From NCBI RefSeq assembly GCF_001552635.1, contig NZ_BCRO01000060.1:1-64000 (forward strand): DNA of 64,000 bases. The letters are read 5' to 3'. The stretch is from Actinomadura hibisca NBRC 15177 (GTDB lineage Bacteria > Actinomycetota > Actinomycetes > Streptosporangiales > Streptosporangiaceae). The notes beneath the pieces are model-generated. The model saw only the letters and a program-made list of their open reading frames with translations. It was not told the DNA's origin and did not search any database. Within the stretch, counting starts at the first letter, position 1, and every line of letters starts with the position of its first letter. A program made the position numbers and the translations under genes. Below are positions 35,363-43,597 of this stretch, one piece after another.

Positions 35363-36360
35363 GGTGATGGCATAAGTTCCGTTGAGGCTGGGGTAATCAT
35401 CGTTCTATATACAGCAATTGGCACCATGGAGAAACCGGGATGCTGGGGGAGATCGGTCAAGCCAGTTACGCCCATTACTTTCATGAACGAATTGACTGTA
35501 CTGGCGGCCTTTCCTCTTTTGAGTCCTTCGTCATTCGCGAAATCTTCAAAAGAGGGTGTCGTGCTCGCCGGGGCCGCGTGGTGCCCAACAAGACCAACCA
35601 TGGTCCACTCTTGGACATCTAGGCCATAGCGAGCGAAGAGTACATCCGGTTCACTGTCCAAAAACTGCCTTCCCTCTTGAAGCCGAGCGCTAATAACTAT
35701 TTCGTCGTCATCGGTAGGGGTGAGGTTCATGTGCAGGCCGGGACTAAACAGCCCTCTGGCCACTCTAATCAGAGCTCGGAGTTGACTGGAAGGAAGGAAT
35801 TCCATTTCCGAGCTGATCTGATAGTCGGGAATCAGGTCCTCTAGATTTTGCGTACCGTCTCCTTCGGAACTTCTAGAACCTTGGGACCGGCGATTATTGC
35901 CGCCTCGGGATGCGCCCTGTCGGGACTGCCCTTCGTCAAGAAGCCCCTGTAGGCCCATGTAAGTAGCTGCTGTACCAGCAAGACTTGAAGCTACAAATCG
36001 TGAATCAAAAAGCGAGCCAGGTGAGGTGATCCTCACCATTGATCCAGCAGGCCAAGAGTCTGCAATAGTGCCTGATCTCCACAGTTCAACATCAGTTAGC
36101 TGATCGGATATATCGGCCAGCAAGTTATGAACCTCTAGGCTCTGCTCTAGGACAGGAAATAGGGCATCTCCGAAGGACTTGTTTACATAGCGCTCATCCG
36201 CCCAATTTTGATAATGACTTGCAAAGCCTCGCACGCCTCCTTCCGTTCTCTTGTCCGTTCTGACGGTATTTCTTTCATCTTCCTCTATTCCGCCCTCTAT
36301 TTGTGCCAGCATTGACCTAACCTTTTCGGTGTCCACATAAAGAAATTCGCGGAGATGCAT
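35359..36360 (-). CDS. DUF6414-like protein, low-GC island gene
   Basis: This 333-residue protein starts MHLREFLYVDTEKVRSMLAQ, the pattern of the DUF6414 family (function unknown). The middle (about residues 150-175) is Ser/Arg/Gly-rich and disordered-looking (SRQGASRGGNNRRSQGS), and the C-terminal half is alpha/beta (VISARLQEGRQFLDSEPDVLF). I chose the second in-frame ATG because AAGGAGA precedes it at correct spacing. Codon use is markedly AT-rich compared with every neighbour, a clear sign of recent transfer. A TTGACG/TATCAC promoter lies upstream. Any role in defence or stress is speculation. Confidence 0.65.
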   Translation of the reverse strand: MHLREFLYVDTEKVRSMLAQIEGGIEEDERNTVRTDKRTEGGVRGFASHYQNWADERYVNKSFGDALFPVLEQSLEVHNLLADISDQLTDVELWRSGTIADSWPAGSMVRITSPGSLFDSRFVASSLAGTAATYMGLQGLLDEGQSRQGASRGGNNRRSQGSRSSEGDGTQNLEDLIPDYQISSEMEFLPSSQLRALIRVARGLFSPGLHMNLTPTDDDEIVISARLQEGRQFLDSEPDVLFARYGLDVQEWTMVGLVGHHAAPASTTPSFEDFANDEGLKRGKAASTVNSFMKVMGVTGLTDLPQHPGFSMVPIAVYRTMITPASTELMPSP

Positions 36361-36413
36361 ATTTTTTCTCCTTTGTGGCTGGGTGGTGTGCTGTAGCTCC
36401 ATAATACTCTTGC

Positions 36414-36442
36414 GTGATACGCCATGTAATTCAAAACGTCAA
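36414..36442 (-). promoter_or_regulatory. Promoter of the DUF6414-like gene
   Basis: On the minus strand TTGACG and TATCAC are separated by 17 bases, close to a vegetative -35/-10 pair. This lies about 55 bases upstream of the start codon, in an AT-rich stretch unlike the rest of the window. Confidence 0.5.
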
Positions 36443-36805
36443 AACTGCCTAAAACCTTCTTTTCGTTCCCCTTGAGCGGTAAGGGACCTCGCAGTGATCA
36501 TGTCTAGTTTGTTGCCGAATTCAGCCGTTTGGTGTCAAGCGTGGCGGCGCTCGCGCTACGGCGCGGCCCACCGCTCGCGCCGTCCGGCGCGTGCGGTGTG
36601 GGCGCCGTTCCCCGAACGGCGCGCGGTGGGCCGCGCGTAGGCGGCACCCCTGCCGGCCCTTCGGCGAACGGCGGTCACCGAGTCGCGCCGCCGCGTGCAG
36701 CTCTGCGGTCAGGCCGATTAATCGTGCCCGAATCAGGAGGCGCGCCGCCCCCTGGCCCTTAGCGAGCCGGAGCACTTATCGCGTGAAACGCCCTGTCACA
36801 CATGA
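36443..36805. other. Structured non-coding region in the island
   Basis: No gene is evident. The first part is AT-rich, then the composition switches abruptly to GC-rich near 36540. That GC-rich block contains the long inverted repeat and nested hairpin listed separately. Short frames on both strands lack ribosome sites and family matches. Confidence 0.55.
36561..36636. repeat. Nested inverted repeats
   Basis: GCGCGGCCCACCGC (36561-36574) is repeated as its exact reverse complement at 36623-36636. Between them, GCGCCGTTC (36602-36610) pairs with GAACGGCGC (36614-36622) over a 3-base loop. The whole can fold as a hairpin-in-hairpin immediately after an AT-rich segment. This could be an RNA structure, a transfer or replication origin of a former element, or a terminator. 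Confidence 0.6.
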
Positions 36806-37108
36806 CGGTCGTTCGCGCGAACCAACGCCGATCTCCTCGTACACGCAGCAGTGATCTTCGGTGACGTCGATCTTGACGGTCACGCCGAGCGGTACAGCAC
36901 CATCGCGCTCATGCTCGCCCGAGAGGGTGGGATTAACGAGTCGTACGCATGGTACGCCCAAGCTAAGACGGCACGCTGGCAAAACCGCTTCATCAAAGCC
37001 GCTGACCTCTCCCGACAGGGCTTCGAGATCAGCCATCCCCGCTACCGGACAGCTCTCTCGCAACCCAACTCCGACAGTAGATCCACGACTTCAACGCCGC
37101 CGCCCTGA
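36806..37108 (+). pseudogene. Fragment of an HTH-TPR regulator
   Basis: The frame encodes about 100 residues, with TNADLLVHAAVIFGDVDLDG followed by HAERYSTIALMLAREGGINE and SYAWYAQAKTARWQNRFIKA, resembling the C-terminal helical repeats of actinomycete HTH-TPR regulators. There is no start with a ribosome site (a GTG exists at 36851), no HTH, and the end runs out into low-complexity sequence. I read it as a 3' remnant. The intact 2H gene follows 25 bases later. A short real gene cannot be ruled out. Confidence 0.45.
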
Positions 37109-37133
37109 CTGACAGCTCCTACCAGGAGAGTTG

Positions 37134-37766
37134 ATGAGTCCTCTGCCCACGCAGATGATCAATCGTTGGCAGAACCGAGAGGAGCCCAGCCCGGGTCAGG
37201 GCATGGTCTACTGGCACATCCTTCTGGGCGATCAACCTGAAGCCCGCAACGCCGCCCAGGTTGTTCAACAGCGACTCGTCAGCAGTTCCGGTCTCCACAT
37301 GCCTCCGCTCGAATGGCTTCACATCACCATTCTCGTGGTCGGCCCCACCGGAGAGATCACCACTGATCAGCAACGGGACCTGCTCGCCGAGGCATCTGTA
37401 CTTCTCGCCGAACTCCCTCCCGCCGACGTGAAGCTCGGCCGAATCCTCTATCACCCCGAGGCGATCGCCGCAGAGGTCCAGCCCGTCGGCCCTTTGAGCC
37501 AGATCCGCAAGGCCGTCCAGACGGCCACCCTCAAAGTGACCGGCCACGAAGGTCACACCGAAGGCCCCGCCCAGTGGATCCCACACATGACACTCGCCTA
37601 CAGCGAGACCGAACAACCGGCCGAACCACTCATCACAGCACTTGGCCGAGAACTTCCAACTAACGAGTTCGCGATCAATGCTGTAACCCTCGTCGTACAA
37701 CAGGGCCCCGAACGCCTTTGGGATTGGCACATCGTAGGACAGGCATCTCTCCTGGACCGCTGCTGA
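37134..37766 (+). CDS. 2H phosphoesterase (2'-5' RNA ligase family)
   Basis: This 210-residue protein has the two His-x-Thr motifs of the 2H superfamily: HIT at residues 63-65 in WLHITILVVG and HMT at 151-153 in IPHMTLAYS. Members act on 2',3'-cyclic or 2'-5' phosphodiester bonds, in RNA ends or cyclic nucleotides; the actual substrate is unknown. AGGAGAG lies 6 bases before the ATG. It is the last gene of the tRNA-flanked island. Its catalytic motifs are intact, so it is probably active. Confidence 0.85.
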   Translation: MSPLPTQMINRWQNREEPSPGQGMVYWHILLGDQPEARNAAQVVQQRLVSSSGLHMPPLEWLHITILVVGPTGEITTDQQRDLLAEASVLLAELPPADVKLGRILYHPEAIAAEVQPVGPLSQIRKAVQTATLKVTGHEGHTEGPAQWIPHMTLAYSETEQPAEPLITALGRELPTNEFAINAVTLVVQQGPERLWDWHIVGQASLLDRC

Positions 37767-37797
37767 AGAAGCCACCGCAAGGATCACAGGGCAAAAC

Positions 37798-37830
37798 AAG
37801 GCCCCGTCTCCAGCAAGGAAACGGGGCCTT
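37798..37830. terminator. Terminator at the island's right edge
   Basis: AAGGCCCCGT (37798-37807) pairs with ACGGGGCCTT (37821-37830), and the plus strand continues CTTGTT. It closes the 2H gene and also the leftward nucleotidase gene. It matches the hairpin after tRNA-Val in loop (CAAGGAAACGGGG shared) and stem, with compensating A-U to G-C changes. Confidence 0.7.
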
Positions 37831-37861
37831 CTTGTTATGGGAGGCGCGCTCCCGGTCATTG

Positions 37862-39610
37862 TCAGCCGTTGACGCGGTCCAGCGGGGCCGGGCCGACCGG
37901 TGGGTGGGCCTTCAGGTAGGCGACGAACGCTTCGTGGTCGGCGGGCTGGTTGCGGTACGCCTGCCGGAAGCCGGTGAATGCCGAGTACCCGTCCGCCCCG
38001 ATCAGCGTGTACGCCAGGGTCGCCAGGCGGTAGTCGCGGCTGGTGTCGAGGGGGCGGCCGTTGATGATTACGTCCTTCGGGTCCACCCGGTCGCCCTCGG
38101 GGTGGGTGGCGTCGTAGCGGTAGCGCACGTTCCGCGACACTGCCAGCGGGCCGAAGCGGCCGCCCTGCCACTGCTGTTCGAGGGCCTGGTGGATCTGCTC
38201 GCCGGTCACGGTGACGGTGAGGATCGGGTTGCCGTAGCCGTAGGCCGACCATGCTTCGCCGAAGGTGATCGTCCCGTCGGCGTCGCCCGGTGAGGTGCCC
38301 TTGGCGAACGGCAGGTCGCGGGCGAGTGCCGTCGAGCCCTTGAGCGGCTTGGTCGAGATCAGGGCGAGGTCGGCGCGGCCCTTGCGGTTCTGCTGGGCGG
38401 TCCAGAGTTGCACGTCGGCGGCCAGGTCACCGAGGGTGCTCTCGCCATGGGCGTTGGGGGTGCGGGCCAGGTCGCCGGTCTGCTTGGCCAGTGGCTCGGC
38501 GGCGCGCTTGTCGCCGCGCACCCGCCAGTAGTCCACCGTCTTCGCGACGGCCGGGTCGGGCGCGATGTCGCGGGTGACCGGGTGGTTGACGGCCGTGGTG
38601 TGCTCGCGCAGGACCTCCCGCGTGCGGGGGTCGATCTTCAACCCGAGCTCGCTGATCAGGCGGCCGTGGTTGAGGCCCTCGATCACCGGGCGGGGGTTGC
38701 CGGCCGGGTCGGGGATCGAGCAGTTGAAGCCCGCGTGCCAGTGGCCGGTGACGATCGCGTCGATGTCGGGCGTGGCGGCCCGCGCGAAGTCGATCACCGG
38801 GCCGGACGGCTTGTTGCAGCCGTTGAAGCCCGCGCCGTCGGCCTGGCCGCCCTCGTGGACGTTGGCGACGATCGCTTTGACGCCCTTGCGCCGCAGCTCG
38901 GCGGCGTACTTGGCGGCGGTCTCCACCAGCGGCAGCGCCTTCAGGCCGGGCTGGTAGGAGGTGGAGCCCGTCGGCGTCTCGACGGCGGTGAGGTTGATGA
39001 ACCCGACCGGGACGCGGCGGCCTCCGCTCCCGCGCACCCACTCGACGTTGTAGGGCTTGAGGATGGGACGGCTCGTCCGCGCGTCCACGATGTTGGCGCT
39101 GAGGAAGGGGAACTTCGCGCCCTTGAAGCGCCGCCCGGTGGAGTCGGTGAAGCAGCTGTCCACGTCCACCTTGCCGAAGCAGCGGCCCCGCTCCATGTGG
39201 TCCTTGAGGAACTCCGACGAGACGTCCAGCTCGTGGTTGCCCGCGGCGGAGAACTGGACGCCGAGCGCGTTGAGGACCTCGACGGTGGGCTCGTCCTGGA
39301 AGGCGTCCACTTCGAACGGCCACCCGCTGAAGTTGTCGCCCGCCGAGAAGGTGATCGAGTTCTGCTTGCCCTCGCGGAGCTTCTTGAGGTGCGCGGCGTT
39401 GTAGGCGGCCCCGCCGACCTTGAGCACCGTGCCGTCGGGCAGCTTGACCTGCCCGTTGGCGGCGTCGTCGTAGGGGCGCAGGTACCCGTGGAAGTCGGTG
39501 ATCGCCAGCAGTTGCACGTCCACCGGCGCGGGCGCGGCCGTCGCCGTCCCGCCGAACCCCGCCACCACGGCCCCCGCCGCGAGCACGGCCACCGCCGCAC
39601 GTCTCACCAT
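37862..39610 (-). CDS. Secreted 5'-nucleotidase / metallophosphatase
   Basis: This 582-residue protein starts with a clear signal peptide (MVRRAAVAVLAAGAVVAGFGGTATAAPA). The metallophosphoesterase domain holds LAITDFHGYLRP, FSAGDNFSGWP, AAGNHELDVS and a VTGHWHAGFNC block. A C-terminal 5'-nucleotidase substrate-binding domain follows (GDLAADVQLWTAQ, YGYGNPILTVTVTGEQIHQAL, GADGYSAFTGFR). It should hydrolyse nucleotides outside the cytoplasm. GTG and ATG starts are adjacent; I use the ATG. Promoter and regulation are not evident. Confidence 0.92.
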   Translation of the reverse strand: MVRRAAVAVLAAGAVVAGFGGTATAAPAPVDVQLLAITDFHGYLRPYDDAANGQVKLPDGTVLKVGGAAYNAAHLKKLREGKQNSITFSAGDNFSGWPFEVDAFQDEPTVEVLNALGVQFSAAGNHELDVSSEFLKDHMERGRCFGKVDVDSCFTDSTGRRFKGAKFPFLSANIVDARTSRPILKPYNVEWVRGSGGRRVPVGFINLTAVETPTGSTSYQPGLKALPLVETAAKYAAELRRKGVKAIVANVHEGGQADGAGFNGCNKPSGPVIDFARAATPDIDAIVTGHWHAGFNCSIPDPAGNPRPVIEGLNHGRLISELGLKIDPRTREVLREHTTAVNHPVTRDIAPDPAVAKTVDYWRVRGDKRAAEPLAKQTGDLARTPNAHGESTLGDLAADVQLWTAQQNRKGRADLALISTKPLKGSTALARDLPFAKGTSPGDADGTITFGEAWSAYGYGNPILTVTVTGEQIHQALEQQWQGGRFGPLAVSRNVRYRYDATHPEGDRVDPKDVIINGRPLDTSRDYRLATLAYTLIGADGYSAFTGFRQAYRNQPADHEAFVAYLKAHPPVGPAPLDRVNG

Positions 39611-39918
39611 CACGCCTCTTCCTTCGCACCTGTCACGGTCGAAGGAAGAAGATCATTGTGGGATGTCCGTTCGGCGACCTTCCGGTGAGCGAAAGATGCC
39701 GGGGAGGGGAGCGCCCGATCTTCCAGGGTGGTGCAAATGCCGTGGGGCGCGACGCTCGGGGGCAGAGGCGGATGAGGGTGGGGCGAGCGTCCGGCCGTTC
39801 GTTGAGGGGCTTGAGGAAACAGGGCGGCCGAGCTGATCTGCTGCCCTTGTAAGAAAGCTGACCAGCGACGACGGCCTGTGCCTACTCTGGGATTGCGACC
39901 TACCGGAGGGCATGGCTG
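39611..39918. other. Gap between divergent nucleotidase and HTH-TPR genes
   Basis: This gap must hold the promoters of both divergent genes. I see no convincing gene, RNA or strong inverted repeat. Several small frames on both strands lack ribosome sites. Confidence 0.4.
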
Positions 39919-41151
39919 ATGCTTGGTCGGGATGTGTGGGATGCGGACACGGTCGGTACGCGGTTGCGGGTGTTGCGCAAGTGGCGCGGGTTGACGCTGG
40001 TCGAGTTGGCCGGGTTGTCGGGGCTCAGTCCGTCGTTCCTGTCGATGGCAGAGCGGGGGCAGCGGTCGTTGGATCGGCGCAGTCACCTTGCTGCGCTGGC
40101 CAGTGCGTTGTGCGTCTCTGAGACTGATCTGGTCGGTGGTCCGCACTTGTCGTCGGATCCTTTGCAGGCTAATCCGCATGAGGCCATTCCCCGGCTTCGG
40201 GTGGCGCTCCAGACCAACACGCTGACCTCTCCGGCGGTGGAGCGTGCGCGTCCTCTGGACGAGTTGGTCGCCGAGATGGCGCGCATCGAGCCCTATCACC
40301 AGGCATGTGACTACGTGCGGGTGGGCGTCGGCCTGCCGGATCTACTCGATGAGTTGCACCTGCACGCTGCGGCTCCGATCGATGAGGCCGCCTACCGTCT
40401 GGCGCTGTCCACGCTGGTGGAAGCGTGTACGGCGGCGGTCTTCACGGCCAAGGACCTCGGATATCAGGACCTTGCGCACCTGGCCGCCGTACGGGCCGAA
40501 GAGGCTGCGGCCATTCTGGACGATCCGGTGCGTCAGGGCCAGGTCGACTTCCTGCGCATCCACACCATGCCGCGTGCGGGGTCCTGGTCGCGCACCTTGA
40601 ACATGGCCGAACGGTCGGCCGCGCGCCTCCAGCCGTATGCCAGGGACAAGCGTGGACACGAGGTTCTGGGGATGCTCACCCTGACGGCCTCGCTCGCCGC
40701 CGCCGTGGTGCATGACGGCGTCAACGCCCAGCACTGGATGGACGAGGCCGTCGATCTGGCGGATTCCCTTCCCGACACTCCTGACGCGAACTGGATGTCC
40801 TTTTCCACCACCAACGCCCGTGTCTGGGACGTGGCGGTGAGCGTGGAGCGAGGCGTCAGTGGCGGGGCGGTCCTGGAGTTGGCGCGGGCCGTGGACGAGG
40901 GCAAACTCGCCGACAAGCCAGGCAGGCACGCCGCGTTCCTGGCGGATGTGGGCAGAGGATTGGCGCGAGAGCCCAAGCACAGGGACACCGCCATCGGCTG
41001 GCTGCGCCGGGCCGAGGACACCGCCCCTCAGTGGATACGCAACAGCCCGCCGGTACGCGAAACCGTGGCCGTTATGCTTCAGCAGGCCACAGCCCAGGCC
41101 GGGGGACGGGAGTTGCGCGGTATGGCAGCTCGCATGAGTGTTCCGCATTGA
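39919..41151 (+). CDS. HTH-TPR transcriptional regulator
   Basis: This 410-residue protein has an N-terminal XRE-type helix-turn-helix (GTRLRVLRKWRGLTLVELAG, LSPSFLSMAERGQRSLDRRS), followed by an alpha-helical C-terminal region of TPR-like repeats (HLHAAAPIDEAAYRLALSTL ... RGHEVLGMLTLTASLAAAVV). GGAGGG precedes the ATG. It is not closely similar to the island's regulator, though of the same architecture. Targets and ligand are unknown. It lies just outside the island and has normal host composition. Confidence 0.87.
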   Translation: MLGRDVWDADTVGTRLRVLRKWRGLTLVELAGLSGLSPSFLSMAERGQRSLDRRSHLAALASALCVSETDLVGGPHLSSDPLQANPHEAIPRLRVALQTNTLTSPAVERARPLDELVAEMARIEPYHQACDYVRVGVGLPDLLDELHLHAAAPIDEAAYRLALSTLVEACTAAVFTAKDLGYQDLAHLAAVRAEEAAAILDDPVRQGQVDFLRIHTMPRAGSWSRTLNMAERSAARLQPYARDKRGHEVLGMLTLTASLAAAVVHDGVNAQHWMDEAVDLADSLPDTPDANWMSFSTTNARVWDVAVSVERGVSGGAVLELARAVDEGKLADKPGRHAAFLADVGRGLAREPKHRDTAIGWLRRAEDTAPQWIRNSPPVRETVAVMLQQATAQAGGRELRGMAARMSVPH

Positions 41152-41253
41152 TGGGGCGCTGCTTTCCGTGGCTCGTGTAGGGCTCCTTCTGTTGTGGGGT
41201 TGGCTGTTCAGTGCATCTCGCATGTGCGGGCTGCCCAGATGTTGCAGTCCTGA

Positions 41254-41282
41254 GGCGGGCCCGGCGTTTGGCCGGGCCCGCC
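41254..41282. terminator. Terminator between HTH-TPR gene and secY
   Basis: GGCGGGCCCGGC and GCCGGGCCCGCC are perfectly complementary 12-base arms around a 5-base loop, followed on the plus strand by TTCTTT. It lies between the stops of the two convergent genes. Confidence 0.85.
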
Positions 41283-41287
41283 TTCTT

Positions 41288-42583
41288 TCAACGCAGGAAG
41301 CCCTCGTAGTTGCGTTGTTGTAGTTGCGACTCGATCTGCTTCACGGTGTCCAGCCCCACCCCCACCACGATCAGGATGCCCGTGCCGCCGAACGGGAACT
41401 GCTCGCCCACGCCCAGCAGCGCCAGTGCCAGCAGCGGGATCAGCGCCACCACCCCCAGGTACAACGAGCCCGGCGCCGTGATCCGCGTCAGCACGTGGTC
41501 CAGGTACTCCGCCGTCGCGCGGCCCGGTCTGATCCCCGGCACGAAGCCCCCGTACTTCGTCATGTTGTCCGCCACTTCGGTCGGGTTGAACGTGATCGCC
41601 ACGTAGAAGTACGTGAACGCCACGATCAGCACGAAGAACGCCGCCATGTGCCACGGGTCGTCCTGCCGCAGGTGCGGGGCGAGGCGGTTCAGCCAGGGCA
41701 GGTCCGGGCGCAGTTGCGTCGCCAGCGCCGGCAGGTACAGCAGCGACGACGCGAAGATCACCGGGATGATGCCCGCCTGGTTCACCTTCAGCGGGATGTA
41801 GGTCGAGGTGCCGCCGTACATCCGGCGCCCCACCATCCGCTTGGCGTACTGCACCGGGATACGGCGTTGCGCCTGCTCCACGCACACGACGCCCGCCATG
41901 ATCGCCAGCCCCACCAGCACGACCAGGACCAGCACGAACGTGCCTTTGGTCTTGTAGATGGCCCAGAACTGCGCCGGGAAGACCGCCACCACCTGGGTGA
42001 AGATCAGGATCGACATGCCGTTGCCGACGCCCCGTTCCGTGATCAGCTCGCCCAGCCACATGACCGCCGCCGTCCCGGCCACCATGCACGCCACCATGGT
42101 CGCCACCGGCAGCGGCCCCGCCTCGTGCAGGACGCGAGCTCCGCCCGGCACGCCGCGGAACAGTTGGCCCGACGACGCCATCGCCACCAGGCCCGTGCCC
42201 TCCAGGACCGCCAGCGCCACCGTCAGGTAGCGGGTGTACTGGGTGATTTTGGTGGTACCGGCCTGGCCTTCCTTCTTGAGGGCCTCCAGGCGCGGGATCA
42301 CCACCGTCAGCAATTGCAGGATGATGCTCGCCGTGATGTAGGGGTACACCCCCAGCGCGAACACCGACAGCTTCAGCAATGCCCCGCCGCTGAACATGTC
42401 GATCAGCGAGTAGGCGCCGTTGTTGTTACGGGCGGCGTCGGCGGTCTCCCGCAGCACCGCCACGTCCACGTTGGGCGCTGGCACGTTCTGGCCCAGCCGG
42501 AACAGCACGATGACGAACAGGGTGAAAAGCAGCTTCTTGCGCAGGTCGGGCGTGCGGAACGCCCGCGCGAACGTGGTCAGCAC
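41288..42583 (-). CDS. secY: Preprotein translocase subunit SecY, stand-alone copy
   Basis: This 431-residue protein has the ten-helix layout of SecY. The N-terminus is LRKKLLFTLFVIVLFRLGQN, ALGVYPYITASIILQLL is the second-helix signature, ITERGVGNGMSILIF is the conserved helix-4/5 region, and RIPVQYAKRMVGRRMYGG is the cytoplasmic loop that contacts SecA and the ribosome. It is full length with no disruption. It is not in a ribosomal-protein operon and lacks adk or map after it; neighbours are a small exported protein and a lipoprotein. It is either an accessory SecY or the only copy moved away. The GTG start has no strong ribosome site, and the frame extends upstream. Confidence 0.92.
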   Translation of the reverse strand: MLTTFARAFRTPDLRKKLLFTLFVIVLFRLGQNVPAPNVDVAVLRETADAARNNNGAYSLIDMFSGGALLKLSVFALGVYPYITASIILQLLTVVIPRLEALKKEGQAGTTKITQYTRYLTVALAVLEGTGLVAMASSGQLFRGVPGGARVLHEAGPLPVATMVACMVAGTAAVMWLGELITERGVGNGMSILIFTQVVAVFPAQFWAIYKTKGTFVLVLVVLVGLAIMAGVVCVEQAQRRIPVQYAKRMVGRRMYGGTSTYIPLKVNQAGIIPVIFASSLLYLPALATQLRPDLPWLNRLAPHLRQDDPWHMAAFFVLIVAFTYFYVAITFNPTEVADNMTKYGGFVPGIRPGRATAEYLDHVLTRITAPGSLYLGVVALIPLLALALLGVGEQFPFGGTGILIVVGVGLDTVKQIESQLQQRNYEGFLR

Positions 42584-42684
42584 GGCCGCTCCAGGGCAGC
42601 CGGGCACGCTCGCGCCACGATGACGCGGTAGATGACGAGCCTCCATACGGGTACGCCGCAGCGCGCCCCAGAGGCACGCCGCGA

Positions 42685-43053
42685 TCAGTGACTGGGAACG
42701 TCGGAACCCGTGTCGGAAGGCGGTCCGCGCACCGGCGCGGTCGACGGCCGCACCGAGGGCGGCGCGATGTGCCGCGTCTTGGCCAGCACCCGGCAACGGT
42801 CGGGTGCGGAGAGTGCCGCCGGTGGCTTGATGCAGGCGTGCTCGGACGCGTGCGCGGTATGGCGCGGCCGCTCGTCGGGCTGATGCGGTCGGACGGCCGC
42901 GGGCGCGCTTGCCGTGGCGCCCGCCCGGATGACCTCCGCGACGCCCTGTTCCGGCACCGCCGACAACGTCGCGGTGACGGCCAGGCCGAAGAAGCCCGCC
43001 AGGACGAGCAGGAGGCGGCGGCGTGTCGAGAGCGCCTCATGCGTCCCCGTCAT
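42685..43053 (-). CDS. Hypothetical exported or membrane-anchored small protein
   Basis: This 122-residue protein has one hydrophobic helix near the N-terminus (RRRLLLVLAGFFGLAVTATL) after a charged start, then a Pro/His/Arg-rich tail (PHQPDERPRHTAHASEHACIK). This suggests an exported or membrane-anchored protein. GGGAGG precedes the ATG. I recognise no family. It lies upstream of secY in the same direction. Confidence 0.6.
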   Translation of the reverse strand: MTGTHEALSTRRRLLLVLAGFFGLAVTATLSAVPEQGVAEVIRAGATASAPAAVRPHQPDERPRHTAHASEHACIKPPAALSAPDRCRVLAKTRHIAPPSVRPSTAPVRGPPSDTGSDVPSH

Positions 43054-43094
43054 CGCCCCGCCTCCCATGCCGTTGCCAGCACGCTACCCCGGGA

Positions 43095-43556
43095 TCAGCC
43101 GTTCCCGTGGTCGTTGATGCGCCAAGGTCCGGTCAGGGATTCGCGGACCAGCAGGTATCCCCAGGCCGTGGGCCCGTTGGGCATCGACACCTCGGTCTTC
43201 TGCTTCAAATCGAAGGTCACCGGCACCTTGACGACCTGCGCGTACTGCTTGCCGTCCGGCGACTCGTAGCCCTGCTCGGGGATCGGCGCGCTGACCTTCA
43301 GGTCGCTGAGCTTCGCGTCGTTGAACAGGCTGTCGGCGACCTCGGTGGTCTCCAGCTTGCCGAAGTGCGCCGTGGACAGCGCCCGGCCCGTCTTCTTGTC
43401 GTGCGCGTTGATCGCCGCCACGTAGGCGGTGACCACCTCCTGCGGCGGTGCGCCCGCCGGGGGGAGCTTCACATGGGTCTGCCCGTCCCCGCCGCACCCG
43501 GCGAGCAGGGACGCCGACAGCAGGAGGGGAACGCCGCCGCGCACGATGATCTTCAC
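43095..43556 (-). CDS. Lipoprotein of unknown function
   Basis: This 153-residue protein starts MKIIVRGGVPLLLSASLLAG followed by Cys, a good lipobox (LLAGC), so it should be lipid-anchored. The mature part, VVTAYVAAINAHDKKTGRAL and later LKVSAPIPEQGYESPDGKQY, looks like an NTF2-like or SnoaL-type small domain as in many actinobacterial lipoproteins. The function is unknown. It is divergent from the FAD-oxidase gene. Confidence 0.75.
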   Translation of the reverse strand: MKIIVRGGVPLLLSASLLAGCGGDGQTHVKLPPAGAPPQEVVTAYVAAINAHDKKTGRALSTAHFGKLETTEVADSLFNDAKLSDLKVSAPIPEQGYESPDGKQYAQVVKVPVTFDLKQKTEVSMPNGPTAWGYLLVRESLTGPWRINDHGNG

Positions 43557-43597
43557 GTCGGTAATTTACCGGAACGCTCCATTGTTAGGTTGGGCGA

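Noticed and set aside
36776..37063. Minus-strand frame over the regulator fragment
   Set aside because: No ribosome site or family; the plus-strand translation resembles known helical repeats better.
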